Positions 44,920 through 54,329 of a stretch of 64,000 nucleotides of DNA are shown here, piece by piece. The stretch lies in the IMG/VR virus record IMGVR_UViG_3300025695_000010, positions 1 through 64,000 of that record; one strand, given 5' to 3'. The translations under genes were made by a program, and so were the position numbers. Position 1 is the stretch's first letter. Every line of letters begins with the position of its first letter. Under the pieces are notes generated by a model, which had not been told where the DNA came from, ran no database searches, and saw nothing but the letters and a program-made list of their open reading frames with translations. This stretch comes from a virus.

Positions 44920-46431
44920 ATGGCATACATAATTAATAAATTTAACGGCACTCAACTGTTATCAGTTGAAGATGGCACAGTTGATAATACCACAGATATT
45001 AAGTTTGTTGGTAAAAATTACAGTGGATACGGAGAAATACAAAATGAAAACTATTTGTTTTTGTTGGAAAATTTTGCTGGTACAGCATCACCAACAAAGG
45101 CAATTAGCGGACAGATTTGGTTTGATGCTTCGTTAAACAAACTAAAATTTTATACCGGGTCGCAGTGGAAAAACACAGGCGGCGCCGAAGTAAGTAGTAG
45201 CGCACCAACTGGTTTAACAGTTGGCGATTTTTGGTTTAACAATGCCACTAACCAAGTATATGCTAGAACTTCACAAGACGACTTTGTATTAGTAGGCCCG
45301 CAAGCAGCTGGCGATGGGCAAACACAGATGCGCAGTATTGATGTTGTTGATACCGGAAACACAAACAAAGCTGTTATTGTTGCACTAGTTAACGACAATG
45401 TTCAATTTATAATTAGCGACGAAGAATTTACACTAAAATCTACACAAAACTCAAACGTACCAGTTGGCATTAATAGTTCAAATTTTCCTAAAATTAAAAA
45501 GGGTATTACACTAATTAATACCGATGCTGACGGTATCACAGCTAACGCTGGTCAAACAGACGAACCAGTGCTTTGGGCAACATCAAGTGATGCTCTTAGA
45601 TTAGGAGGAATACCTGCCGCTGATTATTTAACAGTTAATAACACAGAATTTAATCAACTTGTACGTTTTTCAGATCTTGGGTTTAGAGTAGGCGATAGTA
45701 ACGATTTAGCAGTTAGAATTGTTGACGAAAATGTTGGATACATTGAAAATACCGTTGGCGAAGAAGTACGTATTGGTGCAAAATTAAACACAGATGGTTC
45801 TGCAGAAGTAATCGCAAAGTTTATAAACAATAACGAAAGAAAAGGTATATTACCTGGCGAAACAGAAACATATAATTTAGGTATTTCGACCGCAAAATGG
45901 GCTAGTGTTCATGCAAACAATTTTAGAGGTACTGCTGATAAGTCAGATACAGTAAAATTAGGTACTAGTTATGTAAGTGCTACGACTGCAAGTACAGCAA
46001 ATACAGTAGTAGCTAGAGATGCTGATCAAAAAGTTTATGCAGTAGAATTTGTTGGTGTTGCAAGTAGAGCACGTTACGCCGACTTAGCAGAAAAATATAC
46101 TACAGCAGAAGAATTACCAGCAGGCACAGCAGTAGCAGTAAGCGTCCATGACGGGTTTGAAGTTGCACCAGCAAGTGCAAGCGACTTATGCATCGGCGTA
46201 GTATCAACTGATCCTGCATATATGATGAACAGTGAAGCCGAAGGGCAATACATTGGGTTAAAAGGTCGTCTTCCAGTAAGAGTACACGGCCCAGTTAAAA
46301 AAGGCCAAGCAGTATACGCATGGAACGACGGAGTTTGCAGAACTATATCTACTACTGCATTAGTAGGAATTGCATTAGAGTCTAATGATAACGAAAAAGA
46401 AAAATTAGTAGAATGCGTACTAAAAGTATAA
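44920..46431 (+). CDS. Tail fiber protein, third copy of the shared N-module
   Basis: Protein of 503 residues. The N-module reads NYSGYGEIQNENYLFLLENF, then ISGQIWFDASLNKLKFYTGS. The C-terminal 130 residues (VASRARYADLAEKYTTAEEL, VGVISTD-like GVVSTDPAYMMNSEAEGQYI, LKGRLPVRVHGPVKKGQAVY) form a domain found at the tips of many phage fibers. It has its own late promoter and ribosome site (AAGG). Paralogy with the two genes upstream suggests duplication followed by tip exchange. Confidence 0.82.
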   Translation: MAYIINKFNGTQLLSVEDGTVDNTTDIKFVGKNYSGYGEIQNENYLFLLENFAGTASPTKAISGQIWFDASLNKLKFYTGSQWKNTGGAEVSSSAPTGLTVGDFWFNNATNQVYARTSQDDFVLVGPQAAGDGQTQMRSIDVVDTGNTNKAVIVALVNDNVQFIISDEEFTLKSTQNSNVPVGINSSNFPKIKKGITLINTDADGITANAGQTDEPVLWATSSDALRLGGIPAADYLTVNNTEFNQLVRFSDLGFRVGDSNDLAVRIVDENVGYIENTVGEEVRIGAKLNTDGSAEVIAKFINNNERKGILPGETETYNLGISTAKWASVHANNFRGTADKSDTVKLGTSYVSATTASTANTVVARDADQKVYAVEFVGVASRARYADLAEKYTTAEELPAGTAVAVSVHDGFEVAPASASDLCIGVVSTDPAYMMNSEAEGQYIGLKGRLPVRVHGPVKKGQAVYAWNDGVCRTISTTALVGIALESNDNEKEKLVECVLKV

Positions 46432-46452
46432 GTATATAAAGAGGACTTGATA

Positions 46453-47349
46453 ATGGCAAACCAGATTATTTCTGCATATAGATATAATGTTCTATTTGAA
46501 GCAATTGAAAACATATTAGGAATACCATCAGGCGATACTGGATATAATCAAACAGTTAAAAGTCAAAGACTGCCAAAAACTAGGATTGTATATGCCGAAG
46601 ATATGAATAAATTGTATGACGATTATGTATCTGTATATGCACATCAGAATGGTAATTTGCCTGCCACTATTAGCAATGTTACTAATCAAAATGAAATAAC
46701 TGAAAGTTTATATCAAGCATATGAAACATTATATCCTCTTTTATTTGCTAATAGGTTTGATGTAGATGCACAATATATTGACAAGGAATCTGCTGGTATA
46801 GATTCTGTACGTGCTAGTACATGGGGAGGTTCTGGAACTCCGCAAAGCATTACACACGAATGGAAAGCAACCTTTAGTAACAATAACAATTTTTTAGGAT
46901 TCTTTAATGCTGGCGGAAATATAGAACTTTCTTTTACAATGGTCGGAGCCGGTAGCGATGATAAATCCCAAGGCTGGGCAGAAATGATAAACAATATTGG
47001 AACTGTAACAATTGATTATACAGGTACACAAGTTACCGGGTCTGGATTAGCACAAAATAATATTGGAATATATGATTTAACAACATCCTATACAAAAATT
47101 TATGAAAAGTTAGGTAGTGGAATTTACAGTAATAACGACTTATTTATATATGCTAGAAAAGACAACAACGTAGTATATATTAAAACAGTACTTGATGACG
47201 CAAGCATTGGATCAGATCCGCAAAACGCAGGCCCGGTTGACGAAGTTGTAGTTGGAACAATTACTAGTCTTGTAAAACAAAATAGGCCAGTTGGCGTATA
47301 TGTCGAGTTACCTTCACCGGCTTACCAAAATATTCAAGTCTTCCAATAA
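46453..47349 (+). CDS. Fiber-associated structural protein, paralog A
   Basis: Protein of 298 residues beginning MANQIISAYRYNVLFEAIEN; a TTG six bases upstream is possible, but AGAGGA is well spaced for the ATG at 46453. The folded part has FFNAGGNIELSFTMVGAG, WAEMINNIGTVTIDYTG, YTKIYEKLGSGIYSNNDLFI and AGPVDEVVVGTI. The same series occurs in the 350-aa gene at 48350, so the two are paralogs split by a minus-strand radical SAM gene. The ends of this gene and the radical SAM gene overlap by 36 bp. Probably a virion surface protein. Confidence 0.8.
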   Translation: MANQIISAYRYNVLFEAIENILGIPSGDTGYNQTVKSQRLPKTRIVYAEDMNKLYDDYVSVYAHQNGNLPATISNVTNQNEITESLYQAYETLYPLLFANRFDVDAQYIDKESAGIDSVRASTWGGSGTPQSITHEWKATFSNNNNFLGFFNAGGNIELSFTMVGAGSDDKSQGWAEMINNIGTVTIDYTGTQVTGSGLAQNNIGIYDLTTSYTKIYEKLGSGIYSNNDLFIYARKDNNVVYIKTVLDDASIGSDPQNAGPVDEVVVGTITSLVKQNRPVGVYVELPSPAYQNIQVFQ

Positions 47350-48279
47350 ATCTCCAGAATAATTTTTTATTTTTTTAGTTGTAAGATCAGTTAAACAGCT
47401 ACAGTATTCGTATTGACATTTTACAGGCTTGTATGGAATTTTAAAATCTAACGTGTGAATATTGCCTAATACAAAATTAGGAAAACACTGACTACCTATT
47501 GTAACATTTCCTTCACGTGTAATATTTAATGTGTCTATTCCTATCCAACATGCCCAATTTTTAAATTTATTATTTTTCTCTAATAATAATTTTTGCAGAT
47601 CCACTAGGTTATTATTTTCATCAACCATACTACTTCCGTAATGGTCTTTTTTAATACCAGGCAGTTTTTTTAATTTTTTCATTGTATTAATTTGAAAATT
47701 TGTGTAAGGCATAGATTCTGGTTTATCCAAGCTAATTCGTAAAGGCTTGTAATCTAATCTAATATGTTTGTCTAAATTTTTTAAACAGTAATCGTATTGT
47801 TGCATAGCAGTTTCAAAGTGATTTATATCAATACAAATTTGAAAGTGTATGTCAAAACTTCCTGCACACGCATTAAATTTTTCAACAAGATCTACAATAT
47901 CTACTTGTGCTACATGTACACTGACAACAACGCTATCTATATTGTTTTGATTTTTTTGCCACCAGCGTTTTGTTTTGTTACCATTTGTTAATAACTGTAC
48001 TTTGTTGTTTGGATTTGATTTTTTAACATATTTAAAAAATGCAGGAATTTCTCTCCATATAGTAGGCTCTCCTCCAAATAAATTAAAAACTGCAAACTTA
48101 TCAGTATATGTTTTTGAAATTTTATCTACTAATAGTTTTGCATTTTCTATAGTAGGAAAATCAAACTTTCCGTCGTGTGCAGCAGGTTCGCAATATGCAC
48201 ATGCATAATTGCACCTACTACTCATATCCCAATCTATGTAAACATAATTTCGTTGTTCTGCATAATTAAAACGTTCCAT
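47314..48279 (-). CDS. Radical SAM protein with Cys-rich C-terminus (inserted among fiber genes)
   Basis: Protein of 321 residues from the ATG at 48279; an upstream in-frame extension of 50 codons has no family features and runs through the opposite promoter. Motif CNYACAYC (C23, C27, C30) binds the 4Fe-4S cluster that cleaves S-adenosylmethionine, and FNLFGGEPTIW is the GGE motif. The C-terminal part has further cysteines (NWACWIGID, IGSQCFPNF, KCQYEYCSC), as in SPASM/twitch proteins that hold extra clusters and act on peptides or sugars. It lies on the opposite strand, between two paralogous plus-strand fiber genes. The substrate is unknown. Confidence 0.88.
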   Translation of the reverse strand: MERFNYAEQRNYVYIDWDMSSRCNYACAYCEPAAHDGKFDFPTIENAKLLVDKISKTYTDKFAVFNLFGGEPTIWREIPAFFKYVKKSNPNNKVQLLTNGNKTKRWWQKNQNNIDSVVVSVHVAQVDIVDLVEKFNACAGSFDIHFQICIDINHFETAMQQYDYCLKNLDKHIRLDYKPLRISLDKPESMPYTNFQINTMKKLKKLPGIKKDHYGSSMVDENNNLVDLQKLLLEKNNKFKNWACWIGIDTLNITREGNVTIGSQCFPNFVLGNIHTLDFKIPYKPVKCQYEYCSCLTDLTTKKIKNYSGDLLEDLNILVSR

Positions 48280-48307
48280 GTAGTATTTAATCGGTTGACA
48301 AAACACT

Positions 48308-48315
48308 GATAAATA
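48308..48315 (+). promoter_or_regulatory. Late promoter before structural paralog B
   Basis: GATAAATAAAGTATAG: GATAAATA core 34 bp before the ATG at 48350, located in the divergent gap to the radical SAM gene. Confidence 0.65.
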
Positions 48316-48349
48316 AAGTATAGTATTATAATAAACATGGAGATCTCGC

Positions 48350-49402
48350 ATGGCTGTAGGCAGCGCAATATCAGCAACTGACTTTAACAATATTAGAAGT
48401 ATATTGGAAAATAATTTTGGGCCGGGCAAATATGGGTTTGGAACAGTTAATGATGCAATTCCTAGTGCTGTTGTTGGAGGAAGCGACCCAAATACTAGTG
48501 ATACAGTGTTATCAGCAGATGTTGAAAAACTGTTTAGTATTGGTCAGTTAATACACTACCATCAAACAGGTGCAGTTAAAACATTAGCAAGTGGCACTAC
48601 ATATTCCGATTTACAAGTTGGCGAAGTAATTGAATGGGCAGACTGGGGAGATGCTGCTAATGTACAAGGTTTATATGATTTAGCAAATACTTGTGCAGGA
48701 TTTGACAGACGTACAACAGAATTTGGTGGAGATTTTAGTACTGTTGTGAATACACTAGATGAAGTTACTGCTCAATGGAATGTTATATCCGGTAGTGTTG
48801 TTTACACATTTCCCTCTGATCAGTCATTTGAAGAATATTTTACAGCTGGCGGCGAACTACGTATTAATGTTGATATTGATGCCATTGGTAGTCCGGGACA
48901 GGCTAGTTATGAAAAAAACTTAAACTGGCAAACAATGGCATCAAATATGGGTACAGTAAGACTATATGCTCGTCCTGATACTGCAGGTACTGGTTGGGAA
49001 TGGGTAGTGGAAAGTTTAAATAGTAGCGGAACAGGCTCGGTTACAGCCATTCCTACTCTTACTACAGGTATAGCTATGACCACTAAGTACACAAAAATTG
49101 GTGCAGGAAGCATTTATAATGATAACGAAATTCAAGTACGATTAGCAGTTATTAACGGATTTAGTCGTGTAACTTTACAAGTAAGACTGCTTGATAACGA
49201 TACAGGCACAGGCAATCCTGCTGACGGTCCTCAAAGTACTCCAATAGATGAACCTGTAACTGCTAATGTAACTATTTCGGGTACTCAGTATTACCCTGAT
49301 AGTACTATTACACTAAATGATGGTACTACAGATACTGACTTTACATTAGGTGGTAATCTAATGAGACCGGGTGCAAGTGAAAATCAACCTAGTGTAGCAT
49401 AA
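48350..49402 (+). CDS. Fiber-associated structural protein, paralog B
   Basis: Protein of 350 residues. The N-terminus (MAVGSAISATDFNNIRSILE) resembles helical starts of phage fiber-associated proteins. The middle and end share with paralog A: FTAGGELRINVDI, NWQTMASNMGTVRLYAR, YTKIGAGSIYNDNEI and IDEPVTANVTIS. It has its own late promoter. It is the last plus-strand virion gene before the accessory island, whose sigma70 promoter starts just after it. Confidence 0.8.
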   Translation: MAVGSAISATDFNNIRSILENNFGPGKYGFGTVNDAIPSAVVGGSDPNTSDTVLSADVEKLFSIGQLIHYHQTGAVKTLASGTTYSDLQVGEVIEWADWGDAANVQGLYDLANTCAGFDRRTTEFGGDFSTVVNTLDEVTAQWNVISGSVVYTFPSDQSFEEYFTAGGELRINVDIDAIGSPGQASYEKNLNWQTMASNMGTVRLYARPDTAGTGWEWVVESLNSSGTGSVTAIPTLTTGIAMTTKYTKIGAGSIYNDNEIQVRLAVINGFSRVTLQVRLLDNDTGTGNPADGPQSTPIDEPVTANVTISGTQYYPDSTITLNDGTTDTDFTLGGNLMRPGASENQPSVA

Positions 49403-49407
49403 ATTAT

Positions 49408-49436
49408 TTGACTTTTTTATTAACTGCGTGTATAAT
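49408..49436 (+). promoter_or_regulatory. Near-perfect sigma70 promoter of the accessory island
   Basis: TTGACT (49408-49413) and TATAAT (49431-49436) are separated by exactly 17 bp, with CTGCGTG directly before the -10. The gene downstream starts at 49465 with TAGGAG in front. The TGCGTGTAT stretch is shared with the gp55 promoter. Confidence 0.85.
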
Positions 49437-49464
49437 AGATATATACTACATGTAGGAGTTAACT

Positions 49465-49812
49465 ATGGACGAGCGTCTAGAAAAAGCATTAGATATTAGT
49501 AACTATATGGTTACATTAAACAATCAAACACGTATTTTAAAAGAAAAATATCACGAAAATCTTGTATATTATTTTAACGGCGCAACTTTTACAGTTTCGC
49601 GAGAGCTAATTAATTTTATTAAAGGTTTAATTGACAGTGATCAACAGTCAGTAATTATCAGCGACGATAATGATATTCCAATTGAAATTTCAAACATAGA
49701 AGAATTTTACAACAGCATACTCGATGTATACTTTACAGCATCAAATGAATATTTTGTAGAATACAGTAAAATAAAAAAGAATAGAAGTGTTAAAGGTATA
49801 CTAGATTTATGA
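49465..49812 (+). CDS. Unknown 115-aa protein, first gene of the island operon
   Basis: I do not recognise a family. MDERLEKALDISNYMVTLNN, then LKEKYHENLVYYFNGATFTV and RELINFIKGLIDSD are mixed helix and strand. Directly under the sigma70 promoter and overlapping the next gene by four bases, it is probably made early. Soluble, acidic, no membrane segment. Confidence 0.75.
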   Translation: MDERLEKALDISNYMVTLNNQTRILKEKYHENLVYYFNGATFTVSRELINFIKGLIDSDQQSVIISDDNDIPIEISNIEEFYNSILDVYFTASNEYFVEYSKIKKNRSVKGILDL

Positions 49813-50633
49813 GCAAAGGCGTATTACTTTTTGCTAAAGACAACAAAGCATTAGATTATATCAAACAAGCTATATTTTGTGCTAAACGGGTAAAAAAACA
49901 TTTAAATGTTCCTGTTGCCATAGCAACTGACAAGATCAATGACAACAGACTTGATTTTTTTGATCATGTTATTAAATTGGAACCTAGTAATAATGCAAAT
50001 TCCAGAAAGTTTCGCGATGGTAATATGGCTACAAAATTAGCAAATTTTAACAACTTGGATAGATGCAATGCATATGATTTATCACCGTTTGAAGAAACAA
50101 TTGTTATGGATACCGATTATGTAATTTGTAACGATCATTTAAAAAGTTGTTTTGATAGCAATCAAGATCTAATGATGTATAGTGATGCAGTTGATTTGTG
50201 TCATTGGCGAAATCTTATAGAATTTGATAAAATTAATGATACTGGTATTAACTTTTATTGGGCTACAGTTGTATACTTTAAAAAGTGTAATAAAAATAAA
50301 ATATTTTTTGATTTAATAAAACATGTAAAAGAAAACTACTCGCACTATACAAGTCTTTATCAAATTGTAAATCCTTTGTATAGAAACGATTTTGCATTTA
50401 GTATTGCTGCACATATTTTAAATGGGTTTACCGGAGATTCTCAAATTTCAAATTTGCCTGGTAAAAAATATTTTATTACTGATAGGGATATTTTAGAAAA
50501 AATAAACAATGACGAACTTTTGTTTCTTTTAGAAAAAGAGCAGCACTTAGGTGAATATACAGGTGTTAAAACTAAAAATCAAAATGTACATGTTATGAAT
50601 AAATTTAGTTTGGAAAGAATGATAGATGAATAA
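49809..50633 (+). CDS. GT-A glycosyltransferase-like protein A
   Basis: Protein of 274 residues. The N-terminal Rossmann-like half has LLFAKDNKALDYIKQAIFCA and VPVAIATDK. The motif TIVMDTDYVICND (about 97-109) contains the DxD that holds a metal and nucleotide sugar in GT-A enzymes. FYWATVVYFKKC and a C-terminal HVMNK follow, and the gene next to it has the same layout, so the pair are paralogs. It resembles GT8-like transferases. The acceptor is unknown. It overlaps its neighbours by four and eight bases. Confidence 0.75.
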   Translation: MSKGVLLFAKDNKALDYIKQAIFCAKRVKKHLNVPVAIATDKINDNRLDFFDHVIKLEPSNNANSRKFRDGNMATKLANFNNLDRCNAYDLSPFEETIVMDTDYVICNDHLKSCFDSNQDLMMYSDAVDLCHWRNLIEFDKINDTGINFYWATVVYFKKCNKNKIFFDLIKHVKENYSHYTSLYQIVNPLYRNDFAFSIAAHILNGFTGDSQISNLPGKKYFITDRDILEKINNDELLFLLEKEQHLGEYTGVKTKNQNVHVMNKFSLERMIDE

Positions 50634-51468
50634 AAACTTTACGTTACTTGCCCAAAATAACAACACAGATGATTATGTTTTACAAGCATGTGTTTGTGCA
50701 ATGAGTATTCATGCTACAAATTCTAATAGTAAAATAGCACTTATAACTAACGATACAGTACCAGAAAAGTATAAACATCTATTTGAATATATTATAGAAA
50801 TTCCATGGGGCGATCATGCCGAAGACGAAGATTGGAAAATCAGTAATCGTTGGAAATTATATCACGCAACTCCGTTTAACGAAACTGTAGTACTTGATAC
50901 AGACATGTTAGTTTTGCAAGACTTAACCAAATGGTTTGATTTATTAAAAAATTATGATTTGTTTTACACTAACAATGTTTATACATATAGGGGAGAGTTA
51001 GTAACAAACGATTATTATCGAAGAGCGTTTACTACATATAACCTACCAAATTTGTATAGCGGATTTCATTATTTTAAAGAACGTCCGTTAGCTAAAGAAT
51101 TTTATGCATGGATGGAAATGATAACAAATAATTGGCAACTTTTCTATAAACATCATGCAGGTGGTAAAACCTTTCAAAAAACATGTAGTATGGATTTAAC
51201 TGCGGCAATTGCAGCTAAAATTATGGATTGTGAACACAATATAACTACAAAACATAATTTTCCTACGTTTACACATATGAAACCAAAAGTCCAACATTGG
51301 AATAAGTATAAAGATCAAAGTTGGCAATCTCGTTTAAGCGTTTATCTAAGTGATGATCTAGAATTATTTGTAGGTAACTATAAACAAAGCGGTATATTTC
51401 ATTATACTGAAAAGGACTTTTTAAGTTCTGATATAATCAAAAAATATGAAAATAAATTAGGAATATAA
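50626..51468 (+). CDS. GT-A glycosyltransferase-like protein B
   Basis: Protein of 280 residues. FTLLAQNNNTDDYVLQACVC parallels the start of protein A. The DxD motif lies in ETVVLDTDMLVLQDL, followed by NLYSGFHYFKERPLAKEFYA and THMKPKVQHW, a typical acceptor-side end. It overlaps protein A by eight bases. Two adjacent transferases suggest successive sugar additions to one acceptor, such as phage fiber or host envelope glycan; this is inference. Confidence 0.75.
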   Translation: MNKNFTLLAQNNNTDDYVLQACVCAMSIHATNSNSKIALITNDTVPEKYKHLFEYIIEIPWGDHAEDEDWKISNRWKLYHATPFNETVVLDTDMLVLQDLTKWFDLLKNYDLFYTNNVYTYRGELVTNDYYRRAFTTYNLPNLYSGFHYFKERPLAKEFYAWMEMITNNWQLFYKHHAGGKTFQKTCSMDLTAAIAAKIMDCEHNITTKHNFPTFTHMKPKVQHWNKYKDQSWQSRLSVYLSDDLELFVGNYKQSGIFHYTEKDFLSSDIIKKYENKLGI

Positions 51469-51470
51469 TA

Positions 51471-52046
51471 ATGCCTATTAAAATTAGTTCTAATGCAAAA
51501 AAATATATTATGTTTGACAATAATGGTACTATAGTATCTATTAAAAGCCAGCACGATGATAGTTTAAATTTTATTAAAGTAAACATAAATGAAATTGAAG
51601 ACATTATAAAAGGAATTGTTCCTATTCACGAATATACAGTTGAGTATGATTTGCCAACAAAAGGCTACATGCTTAAACATAATAAAGAATGGGAACAAGC
51701 ACGTACATCTAAAAGTTTTTTATATAAAATAGAATCTGATGAAGATCCTGATGTTACACTAATACAAAACAATGTTAAAAAGCGCTGGGAATTAAAATTT
51801 AATAATGAACTAGAAAGTAATATTCAAGAACACAAAGTAAATTTAACAAATGCAATTAGCGGTTTTAGCATAACAGATAAAGATAATCCTTATAATCTTC
51901 ATTACATTTTAAATTTTGTAGCTGATAGTAAGAGCAACAATTTTTATGTAGATTACCCAAGTAATTTTAAGTTTGACAAAATGCCTATAAGCGTTTATAC
52001 TATTAAAAAGTTTGGATCATATTCACACGAGGTAATAAATGACTGA
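51471..52046 (+). CDS. Unknown 191-aa protein in the island operon
   Basis: No family recognised. The middle (HNKEWEQARTSKSFLYKIES, VKKRWELKFNNELESNIQEH) is helical, with strand-rich ends. It follows the transferases after two bases and overlaps the next gene by eight bases, so it belongs to the operon. Confidence 0.7.
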   Translation: MPIKISSNAKKYIMFDNNGTIVSIKSQHDDSLNFIKVNINEIEDIIKGIVPIHEYTVEYDLPTKGYMLKHNKEWEQARTSKSFLYKIESDEDPDVTLIQNNVKKRWELKFNNELESNIQEHKVNLTNAISGFSITDKDNPYNLHYILNFVADSKSNNFYVDYPSNFKFDKMPISVYTIKKFGSYSHEVIND

Positions 52047-52959
52047 TAATATTTTTAGAGTAGTTGATCATGACATAATTTATTTAAGTTATGACGAACC
52101 TAATGCAGAACAAAATTATGCAGATTTGCTTACTAAAGTTCCTTGGGCTAAACGTGTGCATGGTGTTAAGGGCAGCGATGCTGCACACAAAGCTGCTGCT
52201 AATGCCAGTGAGACCGATCGCTTTATTACTATCGATGGTGATAATAGAATTCGAGAAACATTCTTAAGCCAAGAAGCAGATTTAAGCGAGTATGATTTAA
52301 CTGATAAAGTTATTAGTTGGACTGCACTAAATCAGATCAACGGTCTAGCATATGGCAATGGCGGTATCAAGTGCTGGCCTAAAGAAAAAGTGTTAAACAT
52401 GCGTACACATGAAAATGCTGATCCAGACAACCTACATGCGCAAGTAGACTTTTGTTGGGATTTACAATACATTCAAATGAATGGAACATTTAGTGATATC
52501 TACAATAATGCAACACCGCAACAAGCGTGGCGTGCTGGATTTCGTGAAGGTGTTAAAATGGCACTAGATCAAGGTATTAGGCCAAACATTGAAGATTTTA
52601 AACGTAATCATTGGAAAAACTTGCATAGACTTTGGATCTGGCTAATGGTAGGCGCTGATGCAGAAAATGGTCGTTGGGCTATTTACGGTGCTAGAGAAGG
52701 GTTGTATAAAACTATGCTAACCGATTGGGACTTTATCAACGTTCGAGACTTTGAGTGGCTTAATAATTACTGGAACAGCAACGACATGTCAGAATCTGAA
52801 ATGGATACCGAAAGCGAGGAAATTGGAGATACATTAATGCATGAATTACAAGCGCCTATTTCTGTTGAATGTTTAAATGCAGATCAAAGTAAATTTTTTA
52901 AAACAGTGTATCAAAATCCTGTGCGTAATCCTAAGTTTATTGACAAGGAACTTAAATGA
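52039..52959 (+). CDS. Glycosyltransferase-like protein with DGD motif (copy 1)
   Basis: Protein of 306 residues. LSYDEPNAEQNYADLLTKVP followed by WAKRVHGVKGSDAAHKAAAN and ITIDGDNRI (about 71-79) matches the gene at 60659 throughout. The DGD is read as a DxD metal motif of a GT-A or family-2-like transferase; LAYGNGGIKCWPKEKVL follows in both copies. Such proteins are frequent in marine T4-like phages. Substrate unknown. It overlaps the radical SAM gene downstream by four bases. Confidence 0.72.
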   Translation: MTDNIFRVVDHDIIYLSYDEPNAEQNYADLLTKVPWAKRVHGVKGSDAAHKAAANASETDRFITIDGDNRIRETFLSQEADLSEYDLTDKVISWTALNQINGLAYGNGGIKCWPKEKVLNMRTHENADPDNLHAQVDFCWDLQYIQMNGTFSDIYNNATPQQAWRAGFREGVKMALDQGIRPNIEDFKRNHWKNLHRLWIWLMVGADAENGRWAIYGAREGLYKTMLTDWDFINVRDFEWLNNYWNSNDMSESEMDTESEEIGDTLMHELQAPISVECLNADQSKFFKTVYQNPVRNPKFIDKELK

Positions 52960-54329
52960 GTGAAAGGGATGAAGCAGTCCGTATAACAAAATATACAGAC
53001 AAAGAAATATCTCCTACTTTTTGTTTTGCAAAATGGTATCACGCAAACATCTATTTTCAAACAGGTGAAACACACAGTTGTTATCATCCGGCTCCTCACA
53101 AGATTGACACAGCACCGTTATTAACTAATCCTAGTGCTATACACAATACAGCACAAAAGAAACAAGAACGTGCTGCAATGATGCGTGGAGAACAACCTAA
53201 GGGATGCCAGTATTGTTGGAATATTGAAAATATGGGCGAAGATTATATTAGCGATCGTAAAACCCGTAGTAGCAGTATTTACAACGAAGAAAGACTTGAT
53301 GCAGTTAAAACAGGCGGCGCAGAGTTTAATGTTAATCCAGAATACTTAGAAGTTTCATTTGGTAACGAGTGCAACTTTCGTTGTGGATATTGTCATCCAA
53401 AAGCTAGTAGTAGATATTACAACGAAATTAAACAGTACGGTCCTTATACAACTGTACGTAATCATCGTTGCGACATTGATTGGTTTCAGATTTACGAAGA
53501 AGACAATAATCCATATTTAGATGCATTTTGGCGTTGGTGGCCAGAACTTAGTAAAGATCTAACAATTTTACGTATTACAGGCGGAGAACCTACTATACAA
53601 AAAAGCACATACAAGTTATTTGATTTGCTTGAAAATGATCCTAAGCCAAACTTAGAATTAAATGTAAACAGCAATTTAGGCGGCAAACCTAAACAATTAG
53701 AAAAGTTTACTGATTCTGTAAACAGCCTGCTTAGTCAAAACAAAATACGTAGATTTAAATTGTTTACTAGTATTGATACATGGGGCGAAAGAGCCGAGTA
53801 TATCCGTAATGGATTAGACATTGAAACTTTTGAGCGTAACTTAGATTACTTCATGACTAATACTAATGCACCTGTAACTATTATGATTACATTTAATATT
53901 TTCAGTGTAACAACATTTCAAACATTATTAGAAAAAATACTTGAATGGCGCCGTAAATACAACAATGTAGAAACATATAGATGGAATCGATTGAGTTTCG
54001 ATACTCCTTACTTAAAAGAACCGTTGCAGTATGATATTAACATTTTACCGCAAGAGTATATGAAGTATATGCACAGCCACTTACAGTTTATAAAAGATAA
54101 TTTAGATGACAAACGTAAAGATGCATTTACAACAATGGAGTACGAACGTTTTAGAAGAGTAGTTGATTATATGGATAGTACAACATATGATCCTGCAAAA
54201 GTAATGCAAGGACGTATTGATTTTTGGCGTTTCTTTAACGAACAGGACAAAAGAAGGAATACAAATTTTAAAGAAGCATTTCCGGAAATGGCAAACTTCT
54301 TTGAAACTTGTAAAGATACAGATGGATAA
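52956..54329 (+). CDS. Radical SAM protein, twitch-type
   Basis: Protein of 457 residues. The cluster motif CNFRCGYC (C140, C144, C147) is followed by LRITGGEPTIQKSTYKLF. Before the core, residues 70-100 hold KGCQYCWNIENMG, a short Cys-rich lead that occurs in twitch-domain radical SAM proteins of marine phages. The protein overlaps the next gene by eight bases, which encodes an Fe(II)/2OG oxygenase-like enzyme; the pair may act on the same substrate. Substrate unknown. Confidence 0.88.
   Translation: MSERDEAVRITKYTDKEISPTFCFAKWYHANIYFQTGETHSCYHPAPHKIDTAPLLTNPSAIHNTAQKKQERAAMMRGEQPKGCQYCWNIENMGEDYISDRKTRSSSIYNEERLDAVKTGGAEFNVNPEYLEVSFGNECNFRCGYCHPKASSRYYNEIKQYGPYTTVRNHRCDIDWFQIYEEDNNPYLDAFWRWWPELSKDLTILRITGGEPTIQKSTYKLFDLLENDPKPNLELNVNSNLGGKPKQLEKFTDSVNSLLSQNKIRRFKLFTSIDTWGERAEYIRNGLDIETFERNLDYFMTNTNAPVTIMITFNIFSVTTFQTLLEKILEWRRKYNNVETYRWNRLSFDTPYLKEPLQYDINILPQEYMKYMHSHLQFIKDNLDDKRKDAFTTMEYERFRRVVDYMDSTTYDPAKVMQGRIDFWRFFNEQDKRRNTNFKEAFPEMANFFETCKDTDG

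Noticed and set aside
47314-48429. Longer version of the first radical SAM gene starting at 48429
   Set aside because: The extra 50 codons cross the promoter and first codons of the opposite structural gene and lack family features; ATG 48279 fits the conserved start.
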